Positions 1-61,000 of a stretch of DNA of 64,000 nt are shown one piece after another. The notes under the pieces are model-generated. The model saw only the letters and a program-made list of their open reading frames with translations. It was not told where the DNA came from and did not search any database. How positions within the stretch are numbered: position 1 is the first letter of the stretch; each line of letters opens with the position of its first letter. The position numbers were made by a program, and so were the translations under genes. Source of the DNA: Notamacropus eugenii (taxonomy: Eukaryota > Chordata > Mammalia > Diprotodontia > Macropodidae); the NCBI RefSeq assembly GCF_028372415.1, contig NC_092873.1, forward strand, positions 355,350,128-355,414,127, written 5' to 3'.

Positions 1-671
1 AAGTAGTATCTTTCTTTGATTTATCAGAATGAATTTGATGGTTTCTGGAAGTGCCTTACAGATTGTAAGGTTTTATAATTTCCTCTCTTCTATTTAGAAG
101 TCCACCATGATAAAAATGTAAGTATGGTCCAAATAAAACCAATGGATCCTGGTCATAATAACGGGCCAAATATGAGAAATGGATTTTTTAAAAAGTCCCT
201 ATACTAGAAGTCCAGGAAAGAGAATCACATTTAATAATAGGAGGGCTACATTTCTATGTATTTCTACCGCTGCCCCTTTATTTTTTAAAAGCACATGCTT
301 TTAAATTTGCCTTAAAAAAAGTACCCCCTTTTCCTTCAAACCTGGGCCTACCACAAAGTCAAAATATAAAGGATGAACTAAAAGTTGAGTCACAGAACTT
401 AACTCCTATTTCTTAACTGAAGAAGAAATGTTCATGGACTTCTGATCTTCTATGGCCTCTTTCATTCAGAAAACCTGTAAGATGTTTGCTAGGGTTTTTG
501 AAATGCCATGGTGAAGCAGAAAGAAATCAGTGGGGAAAATGATGCCCAGATAAGACCAGAACCATCCAGCAAAAGCAAAGCAAGATACCAAGACACCTGA
601 TGCCATTATCTATTGCATCGCTGTCCATGGCTGTAGCAGGACAGTTCTCAGGGGAACAGAAGAATATTTAC
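1..671. other. IKZF3: IKZF3 intron 4, 5' end
   Basis: This lies downstream of the exon 4 donor on the minus strand. I recognise no gene, RNA or clear repeat family here. Confidence 0.7.
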
Positions 672-49535
<48,864 letters not shown>

Positions 49536-49600
49536 CCTGCCGCTGCTGCTGGGGCTGCTCGTGCTGCTGGGGCTGCTGCTGCTCCACGTGCTACTCCAGA
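49536..49600 (-). promoter_or_regulatory. IKZF3: IKZF3 5'UTR with GCAGC-type repeat and E-box
   Basis: Immediately upstream of the start codon the transcribed strand carries imperfect GCA/GCC triplet repeats (CAGCAGCAGC, CCCCAGCAGC). A palindromic E-box CACGTG lies at 49585-49590. The block would form part of the leader of the mRNA. Confidence 0.55.
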
Positions 49601-49628
49601 GTCGCTGGGATCCTGCACTGCAGCTGGC

Positions 49629-49655
49629 GGGAGATTCCCTGAGCAGGGACTTCCC
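49629..49655. promoter_or_regulatory. Pair of NF-kappaB consensus motifs near IKZF3 exon 1
   Basis: GGGAGATTCC (49629-49638) and GGGACTTCCC (49646-49655) both fit GGGRNNYYCC exactly and are seven bases apart. They lie about 95-120 bases upstream of the IKZF3 start codon. The motif match is seen; factor binding is inferred. Confidence 0.5.
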
Positions 49656-49753
49656 CTCTGGATACATTCGAGTGGCGTCAGCGGTGCTTTAAAGTGACAG
49701 GAACTAGGTACGACTTCTGTGCATGAGGTTAGAGCGGCGCTGGCTGGTGGTGG

Positions 49754-49765
49754 CCTTTTTAAAGG
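49754..49765 (-). promoter_or_regulatory. Possible TATA-like element for IKZF3
   Basis: The minus strand reads CCTTTAAAAAGG about 220 bases upstream of the start codon. It could position a start near 49730, but a weak TATA resemblance in AT-rich DNA is common. Confidence 0.2.
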
Positions 49766-50129
49766 ACTTTTATTACAAAGGGGTGCCTGAGAATCATACA
49801 TTCCTTTTAGTTTTCCCTCTTCAGTCGCAAACTCATGAACCGAAACGTGAGCCTCTTTTTTTGGAAAGAGAAGGGGTGGTGGAAGAGTGGATGTTACTTT
49901 GTTACTTCGTAAAGGAAACTATGCATTAAGGACTGGGTTAAAGAGTTACAAAAACTCTTATTGTTCGAAGAACGCGTGTGAATGTATAATACTGTTTTAG
50001 GGAGGGTTTTTTTTCTGTTGTTGTTGTTGATTTGGTTTGTTTTCTTGTAACTCTTCATTTAAAGCATGTTTAAATAAAGTCTCCCACAGATTTCTAATAC
50101 ACCACTCATTCTGGACTCCTAGAATTTAT

Positions 50130-50285
50130 ATTCCAACTTGTATTATAATTATTTGCATAATTATCTCCACCTATCCTCTCCCCATTCCCATCTAGAAGCT
50201 ACTTGAGGGCAGAGATAGCGCCTAGTCTTTATTTCTCAGCACCTAGCTCTTAATAGGCTAATGATAAATGTTTGTTAAATTTGGG
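50130..50285 (+). repeat. L2 3' end
   Basis: Contains agaagctacttgagggcaga, tttctcagcacctagctctt and aatgtttgttaaattt. Confidence 0.7.
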
Positions 50286-51095
50286 TTGAATATGTCTTGG
50301 ACTTAAAAAGAGACTGGGAACAGATAATCATTAGAACTCACTTGGTTCAAAGTACTAATACTAAGTCATTTTTTAACCTTTCCATTTCAGATATTTTATT
50401 CTTTTGTGTTCTTAAGCACTGCAGTCTTAAGCACATGTTAAAAACAGCAGTAAAAAAAAAAAAACCAAAAACTAAGTACAAATTCTCCAAGTGATCCATA
50501 TGGGAGCCAAGTGATGTTTTGAAAAAAGCTGTAAAGGATTGGAAACCAAGATGGTTCCTCCTGGGGCTGGTGTGTTGCCTCTGTTCCTGGACGTTAGGGG
50601 CTACACTTGGATTTGTTGAATATTTTATACTCAAAACTACCGAATGTCAAACCTCCAACAAGATGTTGAGTTTTTCATGTTTTTGTTTTTGTTTTACTTA
50701 ACTTTCTCTTTTATTTCAGAACAAGAAAGGCAAGAAGAATTAATTAGTAGGGAGGAGGAAAGGGAAGAACCATTCTTCATATACTAACCTAACTAATGGA
50801 GTAAACAAAATTGCAGAAAACCATTTAACCTATTTAAGGGAACAAACTATTATAAAATGCTTTAAAAGTATTCACTTACATATATTCGATACACTAATTA
50901 TAAACTGTTTTTATATGTTTATTAAAATAGGTCTACAGAACTCTATCTGCCAATTCTTGACAAGATGTTTCACAAAAGCAAGCTGCATGTGAGAGATTTA
51001 TAGTTTCACATACAATCTTCTCCTTACTATACGTATGGGAAAACCCATTTTTATTGCATTCAAAATAAAAATGATTTGTTTTCAAAAGATGTTTT

Positions 51096-51293
51096 AGACC
51101 AAGGTTTCTTAGCCTGTTTTTGTGGGTATCATAAACACCTTTGGCAGTCTGGGAAAACTTATAGAACCCTTTTCAAAATATTTTTAAATACACAAAATAA
51201 AATAAAGATGTAATATTTTCCAAATTTATGGATTCCTTTAAATATATCAATGGACCAATGGGTACATGGACCCCTGTTAAGAACCTCTGTTTT
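51096..51293 (+). repeat. hAT-like MITE, copy 3
   Basis: Begins aaggtttcttagcctgtttt, with cacctttggcagtctgggaa, and ends ggacccctgttaagaacctc. The ends are imperfect inverted copies of each other. Confidence 0.65.
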
Positions 51294-51456
51294 CAAGTAT
51301 AAGTGTTTCTGTTATGAAATGGATTAAAACAAAACATTTGTACCTACTTCCTCATTAATTTTGAGCTCTAGAAAAGAATGATAGTAGATTTGCTGATCAT
51401 GCATATTTCAGAAAAAACCGTATCTAATAATAATAGCTTGTAACATAGTGTTTTGA

Positions 51457-51690
51457 GGGCAGGTGGTTGGCACAGTGGATAGTGTACCAAGTCTGGAGTC
51501 AGGAAAACTAATCTTTGTGAGTTCAAATCTGCCCTCAGACACTTCTTAGTTGTGTGATCCTGAGCAAGTCACTTAACCCTCTTTGCCTCAGTTTCCTCAT
51601 CGAAGGAAACGGCAGACTTCTCCAGTATCTTTGCCAAGAAAACCCCAGATGGGGTCACAAAGAGTTGGACATGACTCAACAACACATAAT
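51457..51690 (+). mobile_element. tRNA-derived SINE with BovB-like tail
   Basis: Contains gtgagttcaaatctgccctc, gagcaagtcacttaaccctc, cagtatctttgccaagaaaa and gagttggacatgactcaaca. Confidence 0.8.
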
Positions 51691-51910
51691 GTATTAAGAT
51701 ATTCAAAGAACTTTATACATGTTCTTACTTGACCCTCACAATAAGTCTCTGATATAAATTCTATTATTATCTCTATTTTATAAATGAAGTGACTGAGGCT
51801 CAGAGAAGTTAAGTGACTTGCCCAGGGTCACACAGCAAGTATATGAGTTAGAATTTGAAACCAAATCTTCTTAATTTCAAGTCTTGCACTCTAAGCACTA
51901 TATGACCCTG
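51691..51910 (-). repeat. MIR-like SINE
   Basis: Contains ttataaatgaagtgactgag and gacttgcccagggtcacaca. Confidence 0.7.
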
Positions 51911-51964
51911 CAACTATATCAGCATTTTTGTTTAGCATCATGAGATGTACAAACAAAAATATCT

Positions 51965-52170
51965 CTTAGGGGGTATGGAGTGCAAGAGAAAGATGAACAG
52001 ATTTGGAATCAAAGGACCTGATCTGAAATCCAACCATTGTATATGTTAACTTGGGCAAGCCACTTAAGTTGAATGGGCCTCAGTTCATTTGTTTGTAAAA
52101 TGATAAAATTGGACTAGGTAATCTCTAAATCCCCTTCCAGCTCCAAATTCTATGTGCCTATGATTCTTAA
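51965..52170 (+). repeat. tRNA-headed SINE
   Basis: Contains cttgggcaagccacttaagt, ctctaaatccccttccagct and tatgtgcctatgattctt. Confidence 0.6.
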
Positions 52171-52294
52171 TAGAATTTTTTTGAAAGGTTCTAAATGACT
52201 AACAAAGGCATTGTCATGGCACCATCTCAAAAACAACTATTTTCATTTATAGAGTTAAGTAATTCACTTTTCTCCCCCTTCTGGGACCTCTTTG

Positions 52295-52440
52295 TTCATT
52301 CCACAAGCATTTATTAAAACTACCTACTATGTGCCAAAGACTGTGCTAAGATAGATAGATTAAAAAAAAAAAATCCCTGCTGTTAAAGAGCTTATATTCT
52401 TTTTTGAGAAAAACAATAGTTAACTAGATGATTTTACACA
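52295..52440 (-). repeat. L2 3' end
   Basis: Contains acaagcatttattaaaacta, ctatgtgccaaagactgtgc and taaagagcttatattctt. Confidence 0.6.
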
Positions 52441-54397
52441 CAAAGTAAGTCAAAAACAATTTGGCCTGTCATCTCTCAGTCACCAAAATATTACAGAAAT
52501 GAATGATTCTAAAATAAGCTATTGCAAGCCTTTGTTAGACATATGCTTTGCTTGCTTGCATGTGTAGGTGTCCTATATTTGGGGCTGAAAGTTGTTAATA
52601 TTAATGAGGTTACTACATTAGCAGGCCATGTCAGAACATATTCACATTTGCAGCTGAGGAATACATGTTTTGGTTTTGTGTTTATTTTCCTTTGCCCCTA
52701 AATATGTCCTGTGCCCAGTACAAGGCACTCAATAATAATGTTAAATGACTGTATAAACTCGCGTTTTCTTTTAAGATTATGACAAAATAGTAGCATCTCA
52801 ATGCCTTGTTTTGGTCGCAGTTTCAAAGGATAATGCCAATTTCACAGCATTGCTGTAAAACACTAATTTTAGTGCGGAAAGGGGAAATTTGTTATTTGTT
52901 AGTTTCTAAAGGCAAAAATAGCACCTTAAAAAGTAGAAGAGGAACTGTAAAACTTTACAGGGATGGTGTGAGGATGAATGGTTGTTTGTTTAAAAATACT
53001 TTTCTCTCTCTCCTGCAACTATATTTTATGCATATGTTTTAAGCACACAATTCAAAATCTGCTTCTTAAAGTCTGGGTTAAATATTAGGTTATTTCAAAC
53101 TCCCAAGAGAGTACTACTGTATGAATCAATTGGAAGGTCGGTGGAAAAAATCCAGTTTCAATGACTAGTGATTACTTTGTTCATCCCTTGCCTAGTATTT
53201 GATTCGTTTCTCTCACCAACCTAACAAAACTTATGTAATTAAAATGTTTATAATCATTTGGGAGATACTGAAAGATTGGGTATTATGGTAATAGTGAGTA
53301 AAACTGGAATAACACGTTTCTGAGCAACAGAATAGAAATTGAGGCTAAATTTGCTCCCATCTCCTCCAGAACCAGGGGACAGTTGAGACTGAGACTCGAA
53401 TCTGGAGACTCGGGGTAACCGACCAAGGGTGGGTCTGACTCACCGAATCACTTTTCACACTACCACTGACTCAAATTGAAAATCACTGACAAAGGCTCCT
53501 CTTGGACCATCTGAAAGAGTCCTAGGACTGCCTCGTCTCAAAGGAACGAAAACTGAAACCCCTCCACCTCACCCCAAATAATCATTCTGCACCCTGTCTG
53601 AACCTGGGGCTCTCTCCCACCCACAAACATGCCCCAAATCAGAAACAGGCAGGGGCTGTCCCTCCCTGGTGAAGGAGAGACTACAAAAACGGAAGAGGCC
53701 ACTCTCTCATTGCTCCCCTCCCCTTCCCCATCCCCATCCCCACCCCACCGTACCCCAGGGATCTCAAGGGGCCTCTGAGGCTTAGCCTTGATATTGGGGG
53801 CGCCTGCTGATCTGGGGCTGTTCACGTGCTCTCTAATACCTTCCTATGGGGGAATTCGCAGTGTTGGGGGGAGGGGGAAGTGGAAAGTGGGGGAGGGAAT
53901 AGCCACGCTCTGGTTGCCAGGGCAACTGATGAGAACGCCTTCCCTTCTAGGCGCGGCCAAGTCCGGACTAGAGGAGGAGGCCGGGGAGCCTCCTTCACAC
54001 CTGCCCCCTTTTCCAGGCCTCGCTTTGCGCCCTCCCGACGGCACGTCTGGACGGACTTAGGCTTGGGGTGGGGGCTGGGGGGAAGAATGGCAGGTGCTTG
54101 CTTTCAGACAAGGTTCCGTGAGAAGGCAGGAGGAGGGAGTTCCCACGCGAGGCGGGCTCTTCGAGCGGTTCTAGGCGAGAATTCTCCTCACACGTTGGCG
54201 ACCCTAGAGGGCAGGGGTAGCTGTGTCATCGCTCCCTCCTCCCTCCACTCCACCGTTAGAAGAGCCTTCGCGCCTTTCCCCTCTCTCCTCTCTTCTAACA
54301 TTCGCACCCTCCTTTCTTTCTGCTTGTAATGGGGGCGAGAGAGGCCGCCTTTCCCTCCCACGGGACCCGCGTCGGATGCCTGGGCCAGTTCATTGTA

Positions 54398-54405
54398 TGA
54401 CGTCA
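54398..54405. promoter_or_regulatory. ZPBP2: Perfect CRE palindrome (TGACGTCA)
   Basis: A full 8-bp cAMP response element about 550 bases upstream of the ZPBP2 ATG, inside the CpG-rich block. Full CREs near CpG promoters are typical CREB/CREM targets, and CREM drives many spermatid genes, which fits the expected expression of ZPBP2. Occupancy is not shown by sequence. Confidence 0.5.
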
Positions 54406-54599
54406 CTCCCACCATTCGAAGAAACCCCTCATAAGAGAGGCCTCTCCTACCGCGTGCCCTGCGTCCAGCGCACTGTTCGGCCCCCTGCGGAAGACCGTAC
54501 GGCCTAAGCTCGATGCAGTCCCCCCAGTGCGCGGCTAGACGTACTGCGCGCGATGCAACCAGACTCCAGCACGCAATCCAGCCCCGACCACCAGCTACG

Positions 54600-54765
54600 G
54601 CCCCTAGCGCGAGGCCCAGCCCCGAGCCCCACCGTGCGCGAGGCCCAGCCCCGAGCCCCAGCCAGCGTGCGGCAGCCCCAGCCAGCTCGAGGCCCAGCCC
54701 GCGAGAGGCCCAGACCTGATCTCCAGCCAGCGCGCGGCCCAGCCGCAGCACGAGATTCTGTACCT
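54600..54765 (+). repeat. GC-rich imperfect minisatellite
   Basis: Units around GCGAGGCCCAGCCCCGAGCC recur with variation (for example at 54609, 54639 and 54690), mixed with AGCCAGCGCGCGGC-type units. It lies 190-350 bases upstream of the ZPBP2 start codon. Confidence 0.65.
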
Positions 54766-54889
54766 TGGTCTAGGCCAGATTACCCGAGCGCGGGCGGAAG
54801 GCCGGGAGCGGTTTCCAGGGAACACTTAGTTAATGGGGAGGAGGCTGGGGGAGGGTGGGCTGAAGCCAAGGTGAGGAGGCCATCGCGCT

Positions 54890-54902
54890 CCCCCCCCCCC
54901 CC
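54890..54902 (+). repeat. Poly-C run of 13
   Basis: Thirteen consecutive C, 48 bases before the ZPBP2 start codon, possibly in its 5'UTR. Confidence 0.9.
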
Positions 54903-54950
54903 ACGCCTCCCTCCCAACCCCATCTTCTCCTGGAGGAAAGTCTCTAGGCC

Positions 54951-55002
54951 ATGAAGCAAGGCTGGGTCCTGCTCTCCGCCGTGTTCCTGTACTTTGCAGG
55001 AG
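54951..55002 (+). CDS. ZPBP2: ZPBP2 exon 1, start codon and signal peptide
   Basis: ATG at 54951 opens [17 protein letters not shown] plus one base, then the donor GTAGGC. The hydrophobic run from residue 5 to 16 is a typical secretory signal core. This start was chosen because it gives the signal peptide expected for an acrosomal protein and joins in phase to exon 2. It lies 48 bases after a run of 13 C and downstream of the CpG-rich block. Confidence 0.9.
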
Positions 55003-58000
55003 GTAGGCCGGGATGTCTCATCCCTCAAAGGAGGAGCCTACACCTCCTACCCCCACTGACCCACACCCCTCCGGATGGAGCCCCCCTGCAGTTCCTTTTG
55101 CTCATTATTCTTGGATGGGGTTTTCTTAAAGAACAAGTCTCCTGTCCCCCACTTGACTAAACTGACGGAGGCACAAAAGAGGGGAAGTGATTTGGCCAAG
55201 GTCCCACAACCGATTAATGGCAGACCCGGGGTAAGATTCTTCTGATACTAAATCCCTACTGGGAATTAAATCTTATCGTATCTCGTTCCTTCAGTTTATT
55301 GACCTCATGACCTCCCTTGGACCCTAAATCTCACTAACAAGACCTTGTTGTTTTCTTTCTTAGGAGTAGGAGAGCAGCTTTCTGTCCCAGAAATCCAAAA
55401 TTACATTTATGGCAACATAGGACACCCAGGTAATAGACTACAGGGCGCTAAGCCCTACAGAATCCAGCTCTGTATTTTGATAATCTTTCTTACAGTGTTG
55501 CCTTAAAATGGGAATAAATTGTCATTCCTTTTTGACAGAAGGGAACACTGAGACTCAGTAAACTTGACAGTAACTTTCCTAACTGTGATAACCCAAAGGG
55601 TCACAGCATGGTAGTGTGGTCCTCTTGTTAAATCAGAAACAAAGTAGCAGACAGTGGCTGTGGTCCCAGACCATCCTACATTCCTATTTATTACTCTAAA
55701 TTAACAACATGGAGGTGACTTATACTGAAACACAAAATTGTCATTGGGTCTACCCATGAAAATCTTGTTCAAACTTCACAATTAGTTAACTCCCTTGCTA
55801 AACCATCCCAACTTCATTGGCCCATCCCAGTCTGTGATATTTTAGGGCTCTGAATCTATACCGGCAAAGTTGCATTACATGTCTTTTCTGGTTAAGAAAA
55901 AATTTTTAAAGTTCAAAGTCCAGTGTTTCAGAAAAGAAGGAAAGAATACTTTAATGTGAACAATGTCTAGAACAGCAAAAAAGATACCTTTATGAGAGGC
56001 AGAAGGAATATGCCAGACACTATGGGATCTGGGGACATGTGACTGTTATCATCCCTGTTCAGGGAACTTATAGTGGGGGGGTGGGGGGGGGGTGGAAGAA
56101 GAACATCCACAGCTTAGTAAATACAAAATATATACAAAATTAATTCAAAATAGGGTGAGGTGGTACCAAGGTGGGGGAGGGTAAATCAGGCTTCCAGTAG
56201 TACTAGAGCTGAGCTTTCGGGGGAGCTGGGGGTTGGTTACAAGAGGTGGAAGAGGAAGTATATTTTGGTGGAGTTGGGGGTGAGGGAAGGGTGTAGCATT
56301 TGCGAAAAGGTCCAGAGTTTGAAGATAGAATGTTTCCTTAAAGGGGAACAGTAAGGTGGCTAGTTTGGTTGAATTGTAGAAAGAGAAAGGAATGTATAAT
56401 TTATTTGGAAAGATAGGATGGAGTTAGACTTCAGACTCTAAATGCCAAGCAGATGAGCTTTTATTTTATCCTATAGGTGATAGGGACCTGCTGTGGTTCA
56501 TTGAGAAGGCTAGTAATGGACCCTTACCTGTTCTTTACGAATATCAAGCTAGCAGATGAGTGGGGGAGGGATTATAGAGGTGAGAAACTGGATCCAAGGA
56601 GACCGTATCAGTTGACTTAGAAGTTGAAAGGAGTTTATTTTTCTTTGGAAACATTTGATTTTTAATACTTAGGCACTAATAATTTACTATAGTAATTTAA
56701 AGATAGAGAAGTGCTAGGTAGTTTTGTGTCATTTTACTAGAATGCTAATTTATTTATCTTTTTTCTTCTATATTAGTGAAAATCTATGTAAAAATGCACC
56801 AAAATAGTCCATTTCTTATCTGCATGGATATGAAGCTTTCTCAAACAGAAATAGTAGACCCCATATCTTTGTGGATGGGACCGACTGGACAGCATTTAAA
56901 AGGTAAATTACTTGAGTACATTTAATCCCAACCAGTCCATGTATTAAATGCCTGTTATATCCAAGTCACTATATCAGGCACGAGGGAAACAGAAACGAAA
57001 CTAGAAACAACTTGCCTTCATTTTTAATAATGTTAGCATTTTTGAGTGCATTGGGTAGAACAATACATGGGTAATGGGATTTGAACCTCAGTTTCATTTG
57101 CTCTGCCTGGCCTTACTGCTGGTGTGAATGTGGGCAAAGTCGGGTTTCTCATCTATTAAATGAAAAGGATAGACCAAATGACTTCTTAGGTCCCTTCCAA
57201 ATATAAATTCATAATTCTGTGATTTTCTGTCCTTGGGGAAGATATCTTGTGTTTTGCTCAGTCACTGCTTTCTGTAAACCCTTAGGTAGTGGGAACACTG
57301 GTAACCTACCTCTGAAAACTACAAGGGATTAGGTGATGCTTGTAGTGTTTAGGTATTAACTCTTTACCCTTAAAGTTTAAATCTTCTTACAACACCTGAA
57401 ATTTATCCTCAAAAAACTCTCCTGGTGTGCAGGTGTTAAAAGCTTTGGTCAAAGTTTTGATGAGAAAAGTATTGGCTAAATGGGAGTTTTGAATTGTCTA
57501 GGTTTACTTTATTCATGGAGTCCCCTATCACACCTCAAATTGGCTGTTCCTTTTGCAAAAATATACATCTCTTGATTATTTGGTTATGTAGTTAAAAATC
57601 CGATTCTATTATCCCAGAGCAACCCAGCCATCCTCCATAGAATACCCTATGAAAACAATATTCCATTCTTACAGTTGATAAAAAGGAATGTTTTTCACTT
57701 CATTTAAGAGTTCTTGGTTACTGTAGAATCTGTTCATTTCCTGCTTGCTATATGTTTGACCTGATTCTTTGTAACAAATAGTTGATTATTAACCATCATC
57801 AGGATGTTTGACCTATCAGAACAGTTTCCTGTCACTGTCCCTGTGTGAACTACTATGAGATGGATCATTTGTAGAGAACAGTAAATATGTAAGGCCATTC
57901 TTGTTAACCTATGTATTTTTTCTCTAGGTATTTTTATATTATGTAGCTAGTGAGAGGCAGGATGGGATGGTGTATAAAGAAAGCTGACCTCAGAGGCCTG

Positions 58001-61000
58001 AGTTTGAATCCAGCCTCGTAAATTTACTAGCTGTGTGACCCTGGGCAAGTCACTTAACCTCTCTGTGCCTCAGTCTCATCTGTAAAAATTAGGGACTTGC
58101 ACTTGATAGCTTTTAAGGTCCCTTCTAGCCCTAAATATATGATCTTATGATCCCTTTACATTATCTGTGAAGAAACTGAAATCTAGCATGATTAAGGGAC
58201 TTGTCCAGAGTGACATGGGAAGACATGACGTAGGTGGTGCAGTGGATAGAGCGCTAGGCACTGGCTATAACAAAAATGAAAGAAGACATAGCCCCTACCT
58301 TTAAGGAGCTTGTAATCTAATAGAAGGGAAGAGAAGAATATCAATAATACATTATTTAAAACAACAATAACATGCTGTAATGTGACATTGCCCAGGAGAG
58401 GTTTGATCCTAAGAGATGGGAAAAGCAGAAATGATTTCAGGAAGGGCGAATCAGAGGAGGTTTCTTGGTGGAGCTGGTACCTGAGCTGTTCCTTTCAGAA
58501 AGGGATTTCAGTAGAGAAGAGGGAAAGAGACAATTTCAGGTATGAAGAAGAGTGTTTGCAAAAGCCCAGGTGTAGGAAAGAACAGGATAAGATCAAGAAC
58601 GTTGAATTTGCCTTTTGGTGGTGGTGAGTTTGATGCCTTTTGTTTTGGGGTTGTTTTTTTTTTCAACTGAAGTCACCAAAGCCCAGAACCCTCCCTGTAA
58701 CAGTGTTAATTAAAAGGGACTGACATAACACATGTCTATTGACAATAATGATAGCCAGCATTTATTTAGCCCTTTAAAATAATGCAAAAACACTTTACTA
58801 ACACCATCCCATTTTATCCTGATAATTCTAGGAGATAAGTGCTATTATTATCTCCATTTTGTAGCTGAGGAAACTGAGGCAAAGGTTAAGTGGTTTGCCC
58901 ACAGCCATACAGCTAATAAGTGTCTGGAGCCAGATTTAAATATGGGTCTTTCTAACTCCAGGTCTAGCACCCTGTCCACTATGCCACCTAGCTGCAGTAT
59001 TCCATACCCATAGTCACCCATCTTGGAGAGGAAGGAGATACTTCATCAGCTATTCCGTGGAACCAAGAAAGCATTTATTCTTTTGTTTTTGCTTAAATTA
59101 ATCATGGTCACTGTATGTTGTTCTCCAAGTTCTGCTTTCTTTGTTTCAGTTGATACAAGTCTTACTGTGTTTTCCCAAATTATTCATATTTATATCTTAT
59201 AGAGTAATAAAATTTCATTGTATCATATACCACAGTTTGTTCAGCTGTTCCCCAATCAATGGGTCCCACTTTATTTCCAGTGTTTTTGTTTTGTTTTGGG
59301 CTAAAGAAAAGTACTACTATGAATATTTTTGTATATATATGGGATCTTTCTTTCTGTCTTTGACTCCCTTGGGACTCAATGGTAGGAACATTGAGTAAAA
59401 AGTGAAAAGAAGTTAAATGACTTTTCTTTTGTAATTTAAAATTGAAATAGTGGATGTTAGCTGTATAAACCTATATAGGTTGGATTGTGGTCCTGAATCC
59501 CAAGTGAAGGAATTAGGGATGTTATTCAGTAGGCAGGGGATAAAAACTAAAGGTTTTGTTTTGTTTTTTTTTATCGGGAGTGATGAAGAGAAACAGATTG
59601 GAAAAAATAGAGACTGGAGACAGGGAGACAAGCTAAGAAGCATATAATAGAGCTAGTGAGAGGTAATGAAAGTCTAAGCCTTTGGAGCTGAAATTCATAG
59701 ATACTGTAGGGGTGAAAAGGACAGAATTTGGAAAGTGATTAGCTATGGGCATGAGGAAGAAAGAAGAATCTTGAGCTTGAGTAACTGGGAGAATTTGTTA
59801 TATCATTAGTAGCAAGAGAGAAGTTAGAAGAGGCAGATTTCTCAGAGGTTTATGGTACTTAAGGAAAGAAAAGTGTAATTCCTCTCTAAATTAATTGTGG
59901 TGGTGGTTCAGTTGTTTTCAGTCATGTCCAACTCATTTGTGACCCCATTTGGGGTTTTCTTGGTGTGTGTGTTTGTCCTTTGTTGCCAAAGAAGACCATG
60001 CCATCAGAGAAGTAATGACATGACTTGCACTTGACTTTGTTTTGAGTGAGGGAGGGCTGTGCAGGTCACTAGCTTCACTTCTCCTCCAGAGTCATCTGAA
60101 TACAGTGACCAGATATTCATCAGGATGACTGGAGATGACCCAGGATGAGGCAGTTGGGGTTAAGTGACTTGTCCAAGGTCACACAGCTAGTGAGTGTCAA
60201 GGGTCTGAGGTGAGATTTGAACTCAGGTTCTCCTGACTCCTACGCTGGGTCTTCTATCCACTGCACCACCTAGCTGCCCTAGTTTTCTTGGTAAAGATAC
60301 TAGAGTGGTTTGCTATTTCCTTTTCCAATTCATTTTATAGATAAGAAAACTGAAGCTAGCAGGATTAAATAATTTGCCCAGGGTCACACAGCTAGTATTC
60401 TGAGGGAAGATTTGAATTACTGAGGATGAGTCTTCCTGACTCCTGGCTTGGCATTGTATCCACTGCACCACCTACCTGCCCCATCTGAATTATTGGCATA
60501 GATAAATTAAGAAGGTAGAATTAACTTTTTTTTCAGGAAAGATTTAGTATCAAAGAAATCCAAAATATAAAAACTATTACGATACAAAAATGCCCCTAGT
60601 TACAGTGCCTGCTTTTTTTCCCCTGTAAGTATAGCAAAATTTCTGTACTACAGCACTATCAAGATTGTAATAGATTATGTTTTAGTAAAACTAATTTTCG
60701 ATAATGTATTTACATGTATCATCAGGTTTTGAATCATTTATGTCCTTAATAACTCTCAAATTTGGTCTTTTTATTTAGAGGAAAGTCATATAAACCTAAC
60801 TTCACTAGGAAAGCTAATGATTACAAATTTTCAAGAATTTATGTCTGGACATTATATATGTACTCTTACCTATAAAATCATCAGTGAAGAAACACAAAAA
60901 GAACAAGAGCTATATAACATGTATACATTTATGGTATTTGGTAAGTATGTAAAAACATTTCAATCAGTGCATGATTTCAACATTTAGTGGAGTCTATTAA

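Larger units (their letters stand above)
49940..53700. other. Intergenic region between IKZF3 and ZPBP2
   Basis: AT-rich DNA with L2, hAT-like and SINE copies at 50130-52440 (listed separately). From 52440 to 53340 I see no recognisable element. From 53340 the composition becomes GC-richer toward the ZPBP2 CpG-rich block. Confidence 0.7.
53760..54890. promoter_or_regulatory. ZPBP2: CpG-rich block upstream of ZPBP2 (probable CpG island promoter)
   Basis: GC-rich sequence with frequent CG dinucleotides, densest at about 53930-54560 and 54720-54890, contrasts with the AT-rich surroundings. It ends just before the ZPBP2 start codon at 54951 and so probably contains its promoter and leader. Several ORFs on both strands here are by-products of GC-rich composition. 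Confidence 0.65.
56903..60778. other. ZPBP2: ZPBP2 intron 3
   Basis: Contains the SINE, L2 and L1 pieces listed separately. 57240-57940 and 59400-59890 hold no element that I recognise. Confidence 0.65.

Noticed and set aside
54188..54751. 187-codon minus-strand ORF upstream of ZPBP2
   Set aside because: Low-complexity Ala/Gly/Arg/Leu translation of GC-rich promoter and minisatellite DNA; other frames are equally open and no domain is visible.
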